Of a stretch of 48,754 nt of DNA, positions 16,195 to 25,805 are shown piece after piece. The position numbers were made by a program, and so were the translations under genes. The notes beneath the pieces are model-generated. The model saw only the letters and a program-made list of their open reading frames with translations. It had not been told where the DNA came from and searched no databases. Within the stretch, counting starts at the first letter, position 1. Every line of letters starts with the position of its first letter. This stretch comes from Candidatus Caenarcanales bacterium (lineage in GTDB: Bacteria > Cyanobacteriota > Vampirovibrionia > LMEP-6097), in the NCBI GenBank assembly GCA_022447685.1, contig JAKVAO010000013.1, positions 1 to 48,754 of the forward strand. The letters run 5' to 3'.

Positions 16195-17094
16195 ATGCCT
16201 AAACATTACTTAAGTATCAACGACATTAGTAAAGATGAATTAGAATCACTACTCGATAGATCAGCAGCTTTAAAAGCAGAACTTAAAGCAGGGAAAGACC
16301 ATAGTGAATTACTTAAAGGTAAATCTGTAGGAATGATCTTCGAAAAACCAAGTTTAAGAACTAGAATTAGTTTTGAAGTTGGTATTAGACAATTAGGTGC
16401 ATTCCCTATAGTTTTAAGCGCACAAGAAATAATGATGGGTGGTAGAGAGAGCCGCCAAGACGTATCTAGAGTAATGTCTAGATATTTGGATATGGTTATG
16501 ATCAGAACCTTTGGTCATGATGTTGTAGAAGAATTTGCAGGTTTTAGTGATGTTCCAGTAATTAATGGTCTTACTGACCTTGAGCATCCATGTCAAACTT
16601 TAGCGGACTTACTTACCATTAAAGAACATTATGGTAGCCTAGATGGGCTCAAAATAGCTTATATTGGTGATGGTAACAACACTGTAAGAAGTTTAATGCT
16701 TGCTTGCACTAAGCTTGGAGTTCATATTTCAGTAGCTTGCCCTCTTAACTTCGAGCCGGGTAAGGAATACGAGTCTGAATTCACTCATATTTGTCATGGA
16801 GTTGGTGTAGCAGCTCAAGATGCTGATGTTATTTATACAGATGTTTGGTCAAGTATGGGACAGGAGAAAGAAGCACAAGAAAGAAGGCAGATTTTCTCTG
16901 GTTATCAGATAAATACTGGATTACTTGAAGAGTTCGCTAAAGAAACGGCTATAGTTCTTCACTGTTTACCTGCTCATAGAGGTGAAGAAATCACAGCTGA
17001 AGCTCTAAAAGATCACGAAGCAACAATTCTAAACCAAGCAGAAAACAGACTCCATACCCAAAAAGCAGTTATGCTGCATTTGCTTGGTAAGTAA
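16195..17094 (+). CDS. argF: Ornithine carbamoyltransferase
   Basis: The enzyme forms citrulline from ornithine and carbamoyl phosphate in arginine biosynthesis. It has 299 residues, close to the family norm. The carbamoyl-phosphate site is SLRTR at 53-57 with HPCQ at 131-134. The ornithine side has DVWSSMGQE at 216-224 (the SMG loop), and the catalytic cysteine is in HCLPAHRGEE at 256-265. HCLPAHRG and the SMG loop together separate it from aspartate carbamoyltransferase and from the acetylornithine-specific variant. No other arginine gene is adjacent. A leaderless promoter lies just upstream and a palindromic hairpin just downstream. Confidence 0.96.
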   Translation: MPKHYLSINDISKDELESLLDRSAALKAELKAGKDHSELLKGKSVGMIFEKPSLRTRISFEVGIRQLGAFPIVLSAQEIMMGGRESRQDVSRVMSRYLDMVMIRTFGHDVVEEFAGFSDVPVINGLTDLEHPCQTLADLLTIKEHYGSLDGLKIAYIGDGNNTVRSLMLACTKLGVHISVACPLNFEPGKEYESEFTHICHGVGVAAQDADVIYTDVWSSMGQEKEAQERRQIFSGYQINTGLLEEFAKETAIVLHCLPAHRGEEITAEALKDHEATILNQAENRLHTQKAVMLHLLGK

Positions 17095-17100
17095 ATAAAA

Positions 17101-17118
17101 TATAGGGCTTGCCCTATA
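17101..17118 (+). terminator. Palindromic hairpin between convergent genes
   Basis: TATAGGGC and GCCCTATA abut with a minimal loop, six bases after the argF stop. It lies between convergent genes and is symmetrical, so it may serve both strands. There is no pronounced T-run. Confidence 0.45.
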
Positions 17119-17180
17119 AAGTTTAATAGCAAGGTTTATAAACTTTGAGAAGACAGAGTTGACTTTAGAGGGTAAGCCTA

Positions 17181-18131
17181 CTAGTTTTTGCGGAAGATGT
17201 TAATCTTGCTCTCAGCCCCCATATCATACATAGTTAGTTTAAAACTCTCATTAATATTGCCGCTGATATCAATATTTGAGTTATTGGCTTTGACCGAAAA
17301 ATTATTAGGCTTATAGGTCAAATCTGCCCCTAGGTCTTTACTATCTATAGAAAAATAATCCCCTGAAGCTGTTTCGAACTGCAATTGGCTTCCTGCTGGT
17401 AAAAATTCAATATTAAACTCATTATTGAGATTTTGAATAATGATTTTAAGCTTAGTTGGTTCTTTAATCAAACCACCGCTGACATAAACATAGGCATCTT
17501 CACCACTTAACACTAACTCTTTTACAGGTATAAGATCGTTATGATCAATAGAATACTTCCCTGAATCGTTAATGAAGAATATCTCGTCTAAAAGCTCTGG
17601 AAAGTCTTTATAAGCTTTAGAATCTAAATCAACATTGATTAGATCAAGGCTATAAAAATCTGCAAAGCTCTGAATTTGTTCAATATTGCTTTTAGCAAGT
17701 GATCTTTTAAAAGGTGAGTATGGATGTCTTTTATAAGTATCTAGGTTCAGAGCTAGTGACTTATTAAGCCTGACCATAAGCATATTTTCAAGCACTGATT
17801 CCGGTAAAACTTCAATTGATTGCTTTACTTTCTGAAGATCTATAACTTGATCCTCAGAACCATCTAGTTTATCTAGAAGAAACTCCAAATCCAAAATTAA
17901 TGCATGGCTCAATATCTTACTTTGAGTAACCCCTTCCCAAAAATTTACTATCTCTTGATAATCTCTATCATAGACCCCTAGGTAGATTTTCCCATCTGGC
18001 TTTTCCTCAACCGGCAAAACAGATACATGCGAACGGTTAAAATACCTTTCATCCAAAGCCTGAGAGTCAGATTTTACGGCTAGATCGATTAAATTTTCAA
18101 AAATACCCTTTATTGACCTAGCGCTGCCCAT
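17181..18131 (-). CDS. Unknown 316-aa protein
   Basis: I do not recognise this protein. It has no signal peptide or transmembrane segment. The first two-thirds look helical and mixed. From about residue 215 the sequence becomes strand-rich, with short alternating hydrophobic runs (ELVLSGEDAYVYVSGG, KLKIIIQNLNNEFNIEF, FSVKANNSNIDISGN), suggesting a small beta domain. It is the last of three consecutive minus-strand unknown genes (with 18224-19366 and 19406-20143) but has its own upstream gap of 92 bp containing an 11-bp direct repeat, so it may be separately transcribed. Function cannot be assigned. Confidence 0.7.
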   Translation of the reverse strand: MGSARSIKGIFENLIDLAVKSDSQALDERYFNRSHVSVLPVEEKPDGKIYLGVYDRDYQEIVNFWEGVTQSKILSHALILDLEFLLDKLDGSEDQVIDLQKVKQSIEVLPESVLENMLMVRLNKSLALNLDTYKRHPYSPFKRSLAKSNIEQIQSFADFYSLDLINVDLDSKAYKDFPELLDEIFFINDSGKYSIDHNDLIPVKELVLSGEDAYVYVSGGLIKEPTKLKIIIQNLNNEFNIEFLPAGSQLQFETASGDYFSIDSKDLGADLTYKPNNFSVKANNSNIDISGNINESFKLTMYDMGAESKINIFRKN

Positions 18132-18151
18132 AGAGCTTTTATTTACAGATT

Positions 18152-18170
18152 TCGTTAAGTATCACTTAAG
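18152..18170 (-). promoter_or_regulatory. Pho-box-like direct repeat upstream of the 316-aa gene
   Basis: On the minus strand CTTAAGTG, three bases and CTTAACGA form octamers at an 11-bp period, ending about 20 bp before the ATG at 18131. Such proximity to the start codon would fit a repressor or a short-leader promoter. Confidence 0.35.
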
Positions 18171-18223
18171 GGCAATATTAGAATTACTTATAAGAGTAAT
18201 TATCCTTAAGTTTAGATAAAATT

Positions 18224-19366
18224 CTAGGCTGCCTGCATCTCAGTCTGTGCATTTTTGAATATCTTTTCAGCCTCTTTTCTAAATGACAGCGTATAACAAC
18301 CCATAAATAGCGCTCTCATTGCCATAGCAAGATCTTCAAACTTAAAGTTAGTAACTGCAGAAGCCAAAGTTCCCCAACTTCCAATCTCACAATATTTGCC
18401 AGCTTCTACTAAGCCTGGATCATCCATAGTTGAATAAGATTTAGCCCTAGAGAGGTTAGCTAGAGTTGGCAATAAAGCAAGACTTTTATTGAGCTTCCAA
18501 GCAATATTTTCTAAACCAAGAGTCTTAGTAACTATAGATGCAGCACCAATTCCAGCAAGAGAAAGTGCTGATAAAGCTTGAACATGCGGGATATTTTTAG
18601 CATCTTTACCGGCAATGGAATCGGTAATCGATTTTGCGATATTAGGGTTGGTGAAAACCTCTTTCGCTAGTTCTATGGCTATTAACCAGCTATTCTTAAA
18701 ATCTTGCACTAAATTAATACTACTCTTACCTGAAAACTTAGAAGTGATTCTTTCGATATTTTCCTGACTTCCTTCAGGCAAAGTCTTTGGAAATTCTTTG
18801 GCAAAGTCGAGCATATCTTTAAGTATCCCCAAATGACATAAATTTCCTAAATTTCTAGTTAATTGCCCCCAGAAAGACTTGTTTTCAAAAGCTACAGTAC
18901 CAATAAAAGCTGTCGCAGTGGGTAACATCATCCCCAAGTTCATAGACTCACCTTTGCTAAAAATACCTCTCAACTGATGTGCTCCAGTATCTAGACAGTA
19001 TCCAACTCTCTGCAAGATATCACTTATCTTTTTGGTTTGAGGAATCATACCAAGTACAGCCGATGTCCACGAAAAAACAGTAGAAACACCATAAAGTTCA
19101 TGAAGATTAGGTAAGATATGATCAACAAAAAATCCTTTTTTAGCAGGGGGAGCTTTCTCTTCTTTAGGCTGCTGCCCTTCATCTTCTTGGATGTTTTTGA
19201 TTACAAGCTTCTCTTTATCCGATAAATTTTCTAAATCAGTCCTAGTTTCTTCAGGTAATAGCTTTGAGTCTTCTTGATTTACCTTAATTTCAGGGTACTC
19301 TAAAGCAGGTGGGTCACCCAACTTATTATCTTTATTCTCGAGAACTGCTACGTTTGATAGTTTCAC
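18224..19366 (-). CDS. Unknown 380-aa protein with acidic N-terminus
   Basis: I do not recognise this protein. The first 75 residues are acidic and Pro/Glu-rich (around EEDEGQQPKEEKAPPAKKG) and probably disordered. The remainder is helical with moderately hydrophobic, alanine-rich stretches (LGMMLPTATAFIGTVAF near 143 and ALSALSLAGIGAASIV near 260) that could be membrane-associated or a buried helical bundle. The start is a GTG at 19366; no strong Shine-Dalgarno is seen. It follows the 245-aa membrane protein gene by 39 bp and probably shares its transcript. No function can be given. Confidence 0.68.
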   Translation of the reverse strand: MKLSNVAVLENKDNKLGDPPALEYPEIKVNQEDSKLLPEETRTDLENLSDKEKLVIKNIQEDEGQQPKEEKAPPAKKGFFVDHILPNLHELYGVSTVFSWTSAVLGMIPQTKKISDILQRVGYCLDTGAHQLRGIFSKGESMNLGMMLPTATAFIGTVAFENKSFWGQLTRNLGNLCHLGILKDMLDFAKEFPKTLPEGSQENIERITSKFSGKSSINLVQDFKNSWLIAIELAKEVFTNPNIAKSITDSIAGKDAKNIPHVQALSALSLAGIGAASIVTKTLGLENIAWKLNKSLALLPTLANLSRAKSYSTMDDPGLVEAGKYCEIGSWGTLASAVTNFKFEDLAMAMRALFMGCYTLSFRKEAEKIFKNAQTEMQAA

Positions 19367-19405
19367 AAAAACGCCTTTGTTTAGTGAATTTAATAATTTA
19401 TTAAG

Positions 19406-20143
19406 CTACTTTGCTATTTTAGCACTATCTTTGCTTACTGCCTTCAATAAATCCTTACCTATCTCGGAGTATTCACCATGAAATATGTGATTGAACTCAT
19501 TATTTATAAGACCAGCTACTCGCTTCAAAAAGGCCTTGTAAACCTTATCATTTCGGATTTGATTCTCTCTATACCTAGATATTGAATTGATAATTGGATT
19601 GAAAATCCTTTCTAGAAGCTCTTTTTTGAAATCATTAACCCTTTCATCCTTACACTCATAAGACTTAATCTCAGTTACATATCTTTCGATTTGATGAAAA
19701 TTATGAATCCAGATATTATAATCCTCGTCTTTAAAATCTTCGAATAAATATGAAAGATAATCACTAATTTTTATGATATTTTTTTCAAAAAACTTCATAT
19801 CTCGCTCTTTAAAAAATGTTTTTTCATCTAATTCCTTTTTAAAGCCAAGATAATACACCAAATAAACCACACTTGCGCTAATTAAACCGGTATAGAGCTT
19901 AGTAAGTGCTTGTTCCAGCAAAGCTATAGAGTACATAAAGACAAAAACTACAGTAAATAATGAAATCTCTAGAATAGAACGATTCTTAAGTCTCATAAAA
20001 GTTACCGCTAAAGTAAGCAAAATAAAAGCAAAAACTATGCCAAGTAATGCTGCAAGCAATTCATGATTGTCGATTATAAGACGAGTCAGGTCGAAGCTAT
20101 GGTTTCCCTGAAGGTTTAATAAAAAATTTTCTAAATCATCCAT
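19406..20143 (-). CDS. Unknown 245-aa membrane protein
   Basis: Three hydrophobic segments at about residues 27-48, 55-73 and 79-98 anchor the protein. The remaining 145 residues form a charged, helical cytoplasmic-type domain rich in Phe, Tyr and Lys (FHQIERYVTEIKSYECKDER and following). I recognise no family. It heads a minus-strand group with the 380-aa and 316-aa unknown genes. TATATA at 20152-20157 lies eight bases before the ATG, consistent with a leaderless transcript. Only 47 bp separate it from the divergent TVP38-type gene. Confidence 0.7.
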   Translation of the reverse strand: MDDLENFLLNLQGNHSFDLTRLIIDNHELLAALLGIVFAFILLTLAVTFMRLKNRSILEISLFTVVFVFMYSIALLEQALTKLYTGLISASVVYLVYYLGFKKELDEKTFFKERDMKFFEKNIIKISDYLSYLFEDFKDEDYNIWIHNFHQIERYVTEIKSYECKDERVNDFKKELLERIFNPIINSISRYRENQIRNDKVYKAFLKRVAGLINNEFNHIFHGEYSEIGKDLLKAVSKDSAKIAK

Positions 20144-20151
20144 AGCTCGCT

Positions 20152-20157
20152 TATATA
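20152..20157 (-). promoter_or_regulatory. -10 box for the 245-aa membrane protein gene
   Basis: TATATA on the minus strand lies eight bases before the ATG at 20143, the spacing repeatedly seen here for leaderless starts. Confidence 0.45.
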
Positions 20158-20190
20158 TTAATGCCCCTCCTGTAAAATTATTAACTGTAG

Positions 20191-20760
20191 ATGAAAAAGC
20201 TCCAATTAATCTCCAAAATTCTTCTTATACTCTTCATTCTTAGCGCAAGTAGCCTTGTATATTTGTACAAAGATATTATTAATCAAGAAAGCATCAAAAA
20301 TTTTATAGAAGCTAGTGGTTTTTATGGACCACTAATCTTTATGCTTATCTACTCTATTGCGCCAGTGATTATGTTTCCAAATATAGTTCTTACCGTTATC
20401 GGCGGTATACTTTTTGGTCCATTCTTCGGTAGCTTATACGTGTTAATTTCTTGCACTATAGGTTCTACACTAGCTTTCCTTGCAGGAAGATATATAGCAA
20501 GAGACTGGGTTGAAGCTAATGCAAGCGGCAAAATCTTAGAAATCAAATCAGGAATAGATAAACACGGCTGGAAGTTTGTTGCTGTTACTAGATTACTACC
20601 ATTTTGTCCCTTTACTATTCTTAACTTTGTTTATGGTTTAAGTAAAATTAGTGCTCTTAGCTATGCCATAACTAGTTTTATTTTCATGAGTCCACTCGTG
20701 ATTTTTTATGTTTATTTGGGGCATAAGACTATTGCTCTTCTACATAATGAATCTCTCTAG
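20191..20760 (+). CDS. TVP38/TMEM64-family membrane protein
   Basis: This 189-aa integral membrane protein of the VTT/SNARE-associated superfamily is related to DedA and to the eukaryotic TMEM64/VMP1 scramblases. It shows an N-terminal anchor (7-25), the core GGILFGPFFGSLYVLISCTIGS re-entrant/helix segment (about 70-92) with FLAGRYIARDWVE after it, and VAVTRLLPFCPFTILNFVYG (about 130-149), the family's conserved R-x-x-P-x-x-P/F-x-x-x-N-Y/F pattern. Members are thought to move or scramble lipids; substrate is unknown. Its 3' end overlaps the convergent 1,118-aa gene by 32 bp. Confidence 0.88.
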   Translation: MKKLQLISKILLILFILSASSLVYLYKDIINQESIKNFIEASGFYGPLIFMLIYSIAPVIMFPNIVLTVIGGILFGPFFGSLYVLISCTIGSTLAFLAGRYIARDWVEANASGKILEIKSGIDKHGWKFVAVTRLLPFCPFTILNFVYGLSKISALSYAITSFIFMSPLVIFYVYLGHKTIALLHNESL

Positions 20761-23700
20761 ACTCTGCTCCCCAACCATTTTCAGACAAATATTTTTCTGC
20801 TATCTCTATGATTTTCTCAGTATATGCAGGATTTACAATGCCTGTATCTAGAAGATACTTTCTTAGATTCAAAGAACTTCTTTTCTCAGGACTAATAACT
20901 TTATTATCTCCATCGCTGCGAACAGCATTTGCTTTAAGCTTACCAGAGATAATCTCTTTACCCCTTTCCTGCAACCAATAGTTAAGATTAGTAATATTCT
21001 CAAAACTTGGGGTCTCTAAGTTATAGCCTATATGTTGCAAAATTGGTTTAAGGGCTGTTTTACCCTTTTGAAAAGTCGCAGAATTCTGAACTGAAGCAAG
21101 AGTACTTCGCACTAAATTACTATATGCGTTTAAAGGAGAATCAATAGCTGCAGCTTCTTTCAAAAATTCCTTTGCAGTATCCAAATTATTCAAATGCAGG
21201 TGTGCAATTCCATTTATTAGATATTTTAGTGAATGGTTTTTTGTTATTTTTGTATCAGGTCCTGCATTTTCTATTATTTCTGTAATTGCCTTTCCAATCT
21301 TAGACTTTTCCTGTTCAAACTTGTCTTTTTCTAATGCCTCTCCCAAGCTATCAATACTACTATCTATATAACGAACATCGTTGGGATCTTTAATATTTTG
21401 CGTTGCTTCAACAATAGAATCAGATATTTTATTTGTAAGTTTATCCCTAAGACCTTCAGTAGCTTGTATATTATTCTTAGCGAGTAAATCTTCAGTCTTC
21501 TTAACTAAGCCAAGATTAGATGTGAGCCTGTCAACATAGAGGAAAGATCCTTTAGTTGTCTCATCTTCAAGAAGCTTATTAGTTAATGTCTCAACATGTG
21601 ATTTTAGTTCACTATAGAAGTTAGCACCAAGAAGAGAATCTTTTTCAAGGTTGTATAAATTTTCAATATAGGACATATTTCCTAAGAAACGAGTAAACCT
21701 GTCTCCAAATTCACTTACTTGAATTGTTGCAATATCATCAAAAAGTGAATTTTTAAAATTAGAAACTATATTTGCGAGGATATCTGGATCATCTTTATTC
21801 GATGAATTAGCTTGAAGTATGTTTTTCATAGACTTAGAAGCCAGCATATAAGCCTCTCTTGACTCTTGATCTAATGACTCTGACAGTGATAACTCTAAAG
21901 TCCAAGTGTCGAACTCAGCACAAATTTCCTTTGAGATTTCTTCACCAAATAAATCATTTAAACCTTTCCCAGAAAATTCCGCAATTTTTTCAATTGCTTC
22001 AAAAAAATCTTTTTTATATAAAAATATAAATTCAGATGATTTAGATTTTTGTAACTGAGAGTTCATTTCTTTATACAAATTTTTGTACAAATCTTGACTA
22101 AGAGCAGATTTAATATCTATAGCTAATGATTCAGAAAGTTTTTTTGCAATACCAAGAAAACTTGAGACATATATACTAGAGGTACCAAGAGCATATTCGG
22201 TTGTATCTTTTTTGATATCATCAAATAAAGATTTTTCTAATCTTGAAACTGTTTTCCTAGAATAAGAATCAACAAGTGAATCTTTCAAGTCAGGTGTTTT
22301 ATCTTTTTTAGAAAAGTCTACTATTGATTTAAGTCCATCTGACAATATGCCATACTGATCAGTAAGTAAAAGAAAAGGCTTCGTATCTTTTAATGGAGTC
22401 TCTAACTTTTCCAATACACTTTCATAGAAATTATTATCCTCCAATGGATAATCTTCACTATTTGAAAAACCAGTAATTGCATCAGCAGTTTCTAGAAGTT
22501 TTTTTAACTTATCTGTGGAATCTTTTGCCATACGAATGTAGTCAAAAGATACAGTATTTAAATTTTCAAAAGATTCTTGTAATAGCTTCTGAATTTCCTC
22601 GTCATTAGCAAATGCAGCCTTAAGCACTTCATCATCTTTAAAATTTTCACAAACTTGAGTTATAAAATAAGGCTTAAGAGCTTCATTTTCAATAAGATTT
22701 AAAACTTTTTTAATTTCATGCTGCGGGTAAGAAGACTCAGTAGAAGAATCAGAAAAAGCTGCTAGACCATTCTCAGCAGTCATTTTCAACAAACTTTTTT
22801 GTTCTCCTATAGATGCCCTATCAGCTATAGATGACTTGAATTGATCTTCTAGGTCAATTCTCATTAGCCTATCTTGAAAAATTTCCAATAAACCAATATC
22901 TTCAAGTGATTTAACCATACTCTCTATCACGTCATTTGCCCTTGTCCATCTATTCAAACCATCCATCATTGCTCTAAAATTCATGCTTTCAGTATTCCCA
23001 TCAACATAGACAGAATTATCTTTTTCTGGACGCCTTAATGATGCTAGCCTTGAAAAAAGCAAAGAATCTGATTTACCTATAGCTCCTGATATAAAACTCT
23101 TTTCTATTGAAGTAGCTCTACTAATAATTAAATCCACTATGTTTTCTTTTTGAGTATCTGTAAAAGAAGATATGTCATTTACAGATATTGCAGAGACCAC
23201 ATTTGCAAGTTCCTCAATACTTTGGAGTCTAGAAAAACTAGCAGATAAATTCTCGAAAAGTTGAGTACTATTATTTGGCTGTCTCTGAGTGTACTCATAA
23301 AGATTCTTCATAAGCCCTGCATTTTTTCTAGTATCTTGGCTGGTAGCTAACATCAATTTATTGGGTCCATAAGCATCAGTGAATACTTGATGATTGATAA
23401 GAAGTTTTAATGTAGGATCCTCTAAAGATACAAGACTTAATTTATCCCAGAACTTATCAAGATTATTTACTTTAGGGACCTCGTTTTCAAATATCGATGA
23501 AACAGTAGCTAAATTTTTACCAGATTTATTAAAAATCTCTTCAGGTTTAAACTTCTCAGCTAAAGTTTCAAGCATAAATTCATATTGAGTGAGTACCTCT
23601 TTTACCATCTCTGCTTCAGCTTGATTGTATTTTAGATCTTTAATAAATGTCTGATGAAACTGCTCTAAAGAAGTTTTGTTAGGATTAGCTTGAAATGTTT

Positions 23701-24085
23701 GCCTTAAAACTTCTTGTTCTTTATTAATTTTCTGTTTTACTAGATTATAAGTTTGCTCTAGGTTTAAAACTTTTAGTTTTTTTAGATCTGAATAATTTAC
23801 CTCACCTAGATCATCTAAATCTCGTATTGTTGAAGCTAAAGTATCATCTAAATCTGATGATGATTGCTTTCCTATCTGAGTATTGAAATTAAGATCTCCT
23901 CTAGTCACAGTTCTGAGTGCTGCAAAAACAGTGTCTTTAGATCTGGAAAGGTTTCGGTTACTCAGTAAATCCCCAGCTTTTTTAGCCTCCGGATTAATTG
24001 AAGAAGACTGTTCATCTTTTTTCATCAGCTGATTTAGTCCAGCTGTTGTTTGCATTATTAATCTAAGTAGATCATCGCTACTCAT
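20729..24085 (-). CDS. Unknown 1,118-aa helical protein
   Basis: This is a very large, soluble-looking, charged protein that I cannot assign. It is almost entirely predicted helix, rich in Ser, Lys, Glu and Asp, with no signal peptide, no transmembrane segment and no recognisable enzyme motif. Near residues 950-985 one TPR-like unit is visible (AHLHLNNLDTAKEFLKEAAA), which suggests a helical-repeat or scaffold character. An AAGGTAGGA-like site precedes the ATG at 24085. Its stop lies inside the end of the convergent TVP38-type gene. Size and composition resemble the other unknown proteins in this window, which look lineage-specific. Confidence 0.72.
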   Translation of the reverse strand: MSSDDLLRLIMQTTAGLNQLMKKDEQSSSINPEAKKAGDLLSNRNLSRSKDTVFAALRTVTRGDLNFNTQIGKQSSSDLDDTLASTIRDLDDLGEVNYSDLKKLKVLNLEQTYNLVKQKINKEQEVLRQTFQANPNKTSLEQFHQTFIKDLKYNQAEAEMVKEVLTQYEFMLETLAEKFKPEEIFNKSGKNLATVSSIFENEVPKVNNLDKFWDKLSLVSLEDPTLKLLINHQVFTDAYGPNKLMLATSQDTRKNAGLMKNLYEYTQRQPNNSTQLFENLSASFSRLQSIEELANVVSAISVNDISSFTDTQKENIVDLIISRATSIEKSFISGAIGKSDSLLFSRLASLRRPEKDNSVYVDGNTESMNFRAMMDGLNRWTRANDVIESMVKSLEDIGLLEIFQDRLMRIDLEDQFKSSIADRASIGEQKSLLKMTAENGLAAFSDSSTESSYPQHEIKKVLNLIENEALKPYFITQVCENFKDDEVLKAAFANDEEIQKLLQESFENLNTVSFDYIRMAKDSTDKLKKLLETADAITGFSNSEDYPLEDNNFYESVLEKLETPLKDTKPFLLLTDQYGILSDGLKSIVDFSKKDKTPDLKDSLVDSYSRKTVSRLEKSLFDDIKKDTTEYALGTSSIYVSSFLGIAKKLSESLAIDIKSALSQDLYKNLYKEMNSQLQKSKSSEFIFLYKKDFFEAIEKIAEFSGKGLNDLFGEEISKEICAEFDTWTLELSLSESLDQESREAYMLASKSMKNILQANSSNKDDPDILANIVSNFKNSLFDDIATIQVSEFGDRFTRFLGNMSYIENLYNLEKDSLLGANFYSELKSHVETLTNKLLEDETTKGSFLYVDRLTSNLGLVKKTEDLLAKNNIQATEGLRDKLTNKISDSIVEATQNIKDPNDVRYIDSSIDSLGEALEKDKFEQEKSKIGKAITEIIENAGPDTKITKNHSLKYLINGIAHLHLNNLDTAKEFLKEAAAIDSPLNAYSNLVRSTLASVQNSATFQKGKTALKPILQHIGYNLETPSFENITNLNYWLQERGKEIISGKLKANAVRSDGDNKVISPEKRSSLNLRKYLLDTGIVNPAYTEKIIEIAEKYLSENGWGAESREIHYVEEQ

Positions 24086-24167
24086 TCGAATAATCCTACC
24101 TTCTTATCTTGAAATACGGGGTTTCCTAATGATTATTTTATATTTACAACTTCTAAGATAAAATACA

Positions 24168-25763
24168 TTAAAGCATAGTATCTTTAATAGCAAAGCCACC
24201 TTTTCGAGAATCTTTATAAGCATTAAGCTCTTTATCTTTGAAATGCAATATATTCACAGCTGCTGGTACCGGAAATTTCTTCAATGAAACACTCTCAGAA
24301 GATAAATTAGTTTCAAGTTCTTTAAGCTCAGCTTCACTTAAATCACCATCATAATAAATATCCCTATTGTTAGCCGTATAAAAACGAACATCATCAATAG
24401 CAGACTGTGGATCTTTTTTCTTTTCAACAATCTCCAAACTCGTTTCTAAAACAGAACTAAAAATAGTCCAGCCACCAGTTCCTCCAGTCACAAGAAACTC
24501 AGAATCTGGTCCAAATATAATCATAGGACTCATTGAACTTAGTGGTCTTTTGAAATCTTCCACCATATAAGCCACTTCTTCATTGTTAGTTCTATACTTT
24601 GCTGAAAGTCTTTGGATTTTATGATCAGCAAAAGAGTTACAGGCAAGCAAATCAGAACTAAAATCAGTTAATTCATTGTTTAAATAAAAACCATAACCAG
24701 GTAATTTCTTCTGATGTCCAAATGGTCTTTGTATAGTCATAGTTGCAGACAAAATATTACCGTAACTATCATAGAGACTGATATGTGAAGTTCCTCTATC
24801 TCTAAAAACAGGATCAGGCTTACAGTCTTGCTTCCTGAAATCAGGATCAGCAGCATGCTCGTGTCTCCACTCTAGAGCAGGTCCAATAGCCTTTCTATAT
24901 TCTTTTACTTGCTCAGTCAGAGACTTGGAATATTCGGCTGAATTAAATCCTCTTAGAAATTGTTTAATAATAAGCGGTCCTGCTGAAGGTAAGCCAACGC
25001 TGAGAAAATAATATTTTTGGTTCTGAGAATTCTTCCAAGAAAACTTAAGTGGTCTTCTAAAAAACGCTCTATAAAGAGATAAATCCTCCCTGTTTATCCA
25101 ACCCTCACTATAATTCTCTATAGCCTCAGCTATTTCCCCATCATAGAAGCTCATCAAACCATTTTCTTTAAGTAATTCAAGAGTCTTTGCATAATCTTCA
25201 CTAATAATTCTGTCGCCAGCTTTAGCTTGAATGGGCATATTAAATTTCTTATGAGCTTTTACAAAGTAATCAGAAGCTACAAAACCCTCTTCAGCAATCT
25301 CAATAGCAGGATCAATCAAATCTTCCAATTTCATAGTTCCGAATTCTTGATGAAGCAAATCCATACCAGCAGCTTCACCTGGAATACCAATCGCAGCTTT
25401 GGAATCAGCCCAATTTTCACTATTGAGTTCTGGTTTTAATTTAGCAAAGTCTTGATGCCTAGAGGCTTGGGTTTCTCTAGCGTCAATGGAGAAGAATTGA
25501 GATTTCTTAGCATCATAGTAAACAGCTAAAAAGCCGCCACCAATCCCAGAAGCGCCTGGCTCCGTTATAGTGAGAATTAGGTTTGCTGTAATAAAAGCAT
25601 CAACAACAGTTCCACCCTGTTTCATAATCTTGAGAGCAGCCCTAGAAGCATACTCATCACCAGAGCTAACAGCGATTTGTTTTCTTCTAGTGCAAGAACT
25701 AGAAAAGATTAAAATAATCATACAAAAAACTATTAGTGAAGATTTAGCTGTAATTTTAGTCAT
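24168..25763 (-). CDS. Gamma-glutamyltranspeptidase family lipoprotein
   Basis: This 531-aa Ntn-hydrolase of the GGT family transfers or hydrolyses gamma-glutamyl groups such as that of glutathione, and is self-cleaved into two subunits. A lipoprotein signal ends at FSSSC with Cys24, so it is probably anchored outside the cytoplasmic membrane. The large-subunit motif GASGIGGGFLAVYYD (70-84) and Arg96 in DARE are present. The autocatalytic nucleophile is Thr325 in RGTSHISLYD. Downstream PLSSMSP and GGTGG supply the usual gamma-glutamyl contacts and oxyanion glycines; the common SPGG form is replaced by GTGG. The rest is complete. Glutathione versus other gamma-glutamyl substrates cannot be distinguished. 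Confidence 0.9.
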   Translation of the reverse strand: MTKITAKSSLIVFCMIILIFSSSCTRRKQIAVSSGDEYASRAALKIMKQGGTVVDAFITANLILTITEPGASGIGGGFLAVYYDAKKSQFFSIDARETQASRHQDFAKLKPELNSENWADSKAAIGIPGEAAGMDLLHQEFGTMKLEDLIDPAIEIAEEGFVASDYFVKAHKKFNMPIQAKAGDRIISEDYAKTLELLKENGLMSFYDGEIAEAIENYSEGWINREDLSLYRAFFRRPLKFSWKNSQNQKYYFLSVGLPSAGPLIIKQFLRGFNSAEYSKSLTEQVKEYRKAIGPALEWRHEHAADPDFRKQDCKPDPVFRDRGTSHISLYDSYGNILSATMTIQRPFGHQKKLPGYGFYLNNELTDFSSDLLACNSFADHKIQRLSAKYRTNNEEVAYMVEDFKRPLSSMSPMIIFGPDSEFLVTGGTGGWTIFSSVLETSLEIVEKKKDPQSAIDDVRFYTANNRDIYYDGDLSEAELKELETNLSSESVSLKKFPVPAAVNILHFKDKELNAYKDSRKGGFAIKDTML

Positions 25764-25771
25764 GATGATAA

Positions 25772-25777
25772 ATAATA
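25772..25777 (-). promoter_or_regulatory. -10 box for the GGT-family gene
   Basis: TATTAT on the minus strand lies eight bases before the ATG at 25763 and no Shine-Dalgarno is present, consistent with a leaderless transcript. Confidence 0.45.
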
Positions 25778-25805
25778 AGATCTCTTCACTAGCAATTATA
25801 TAACG

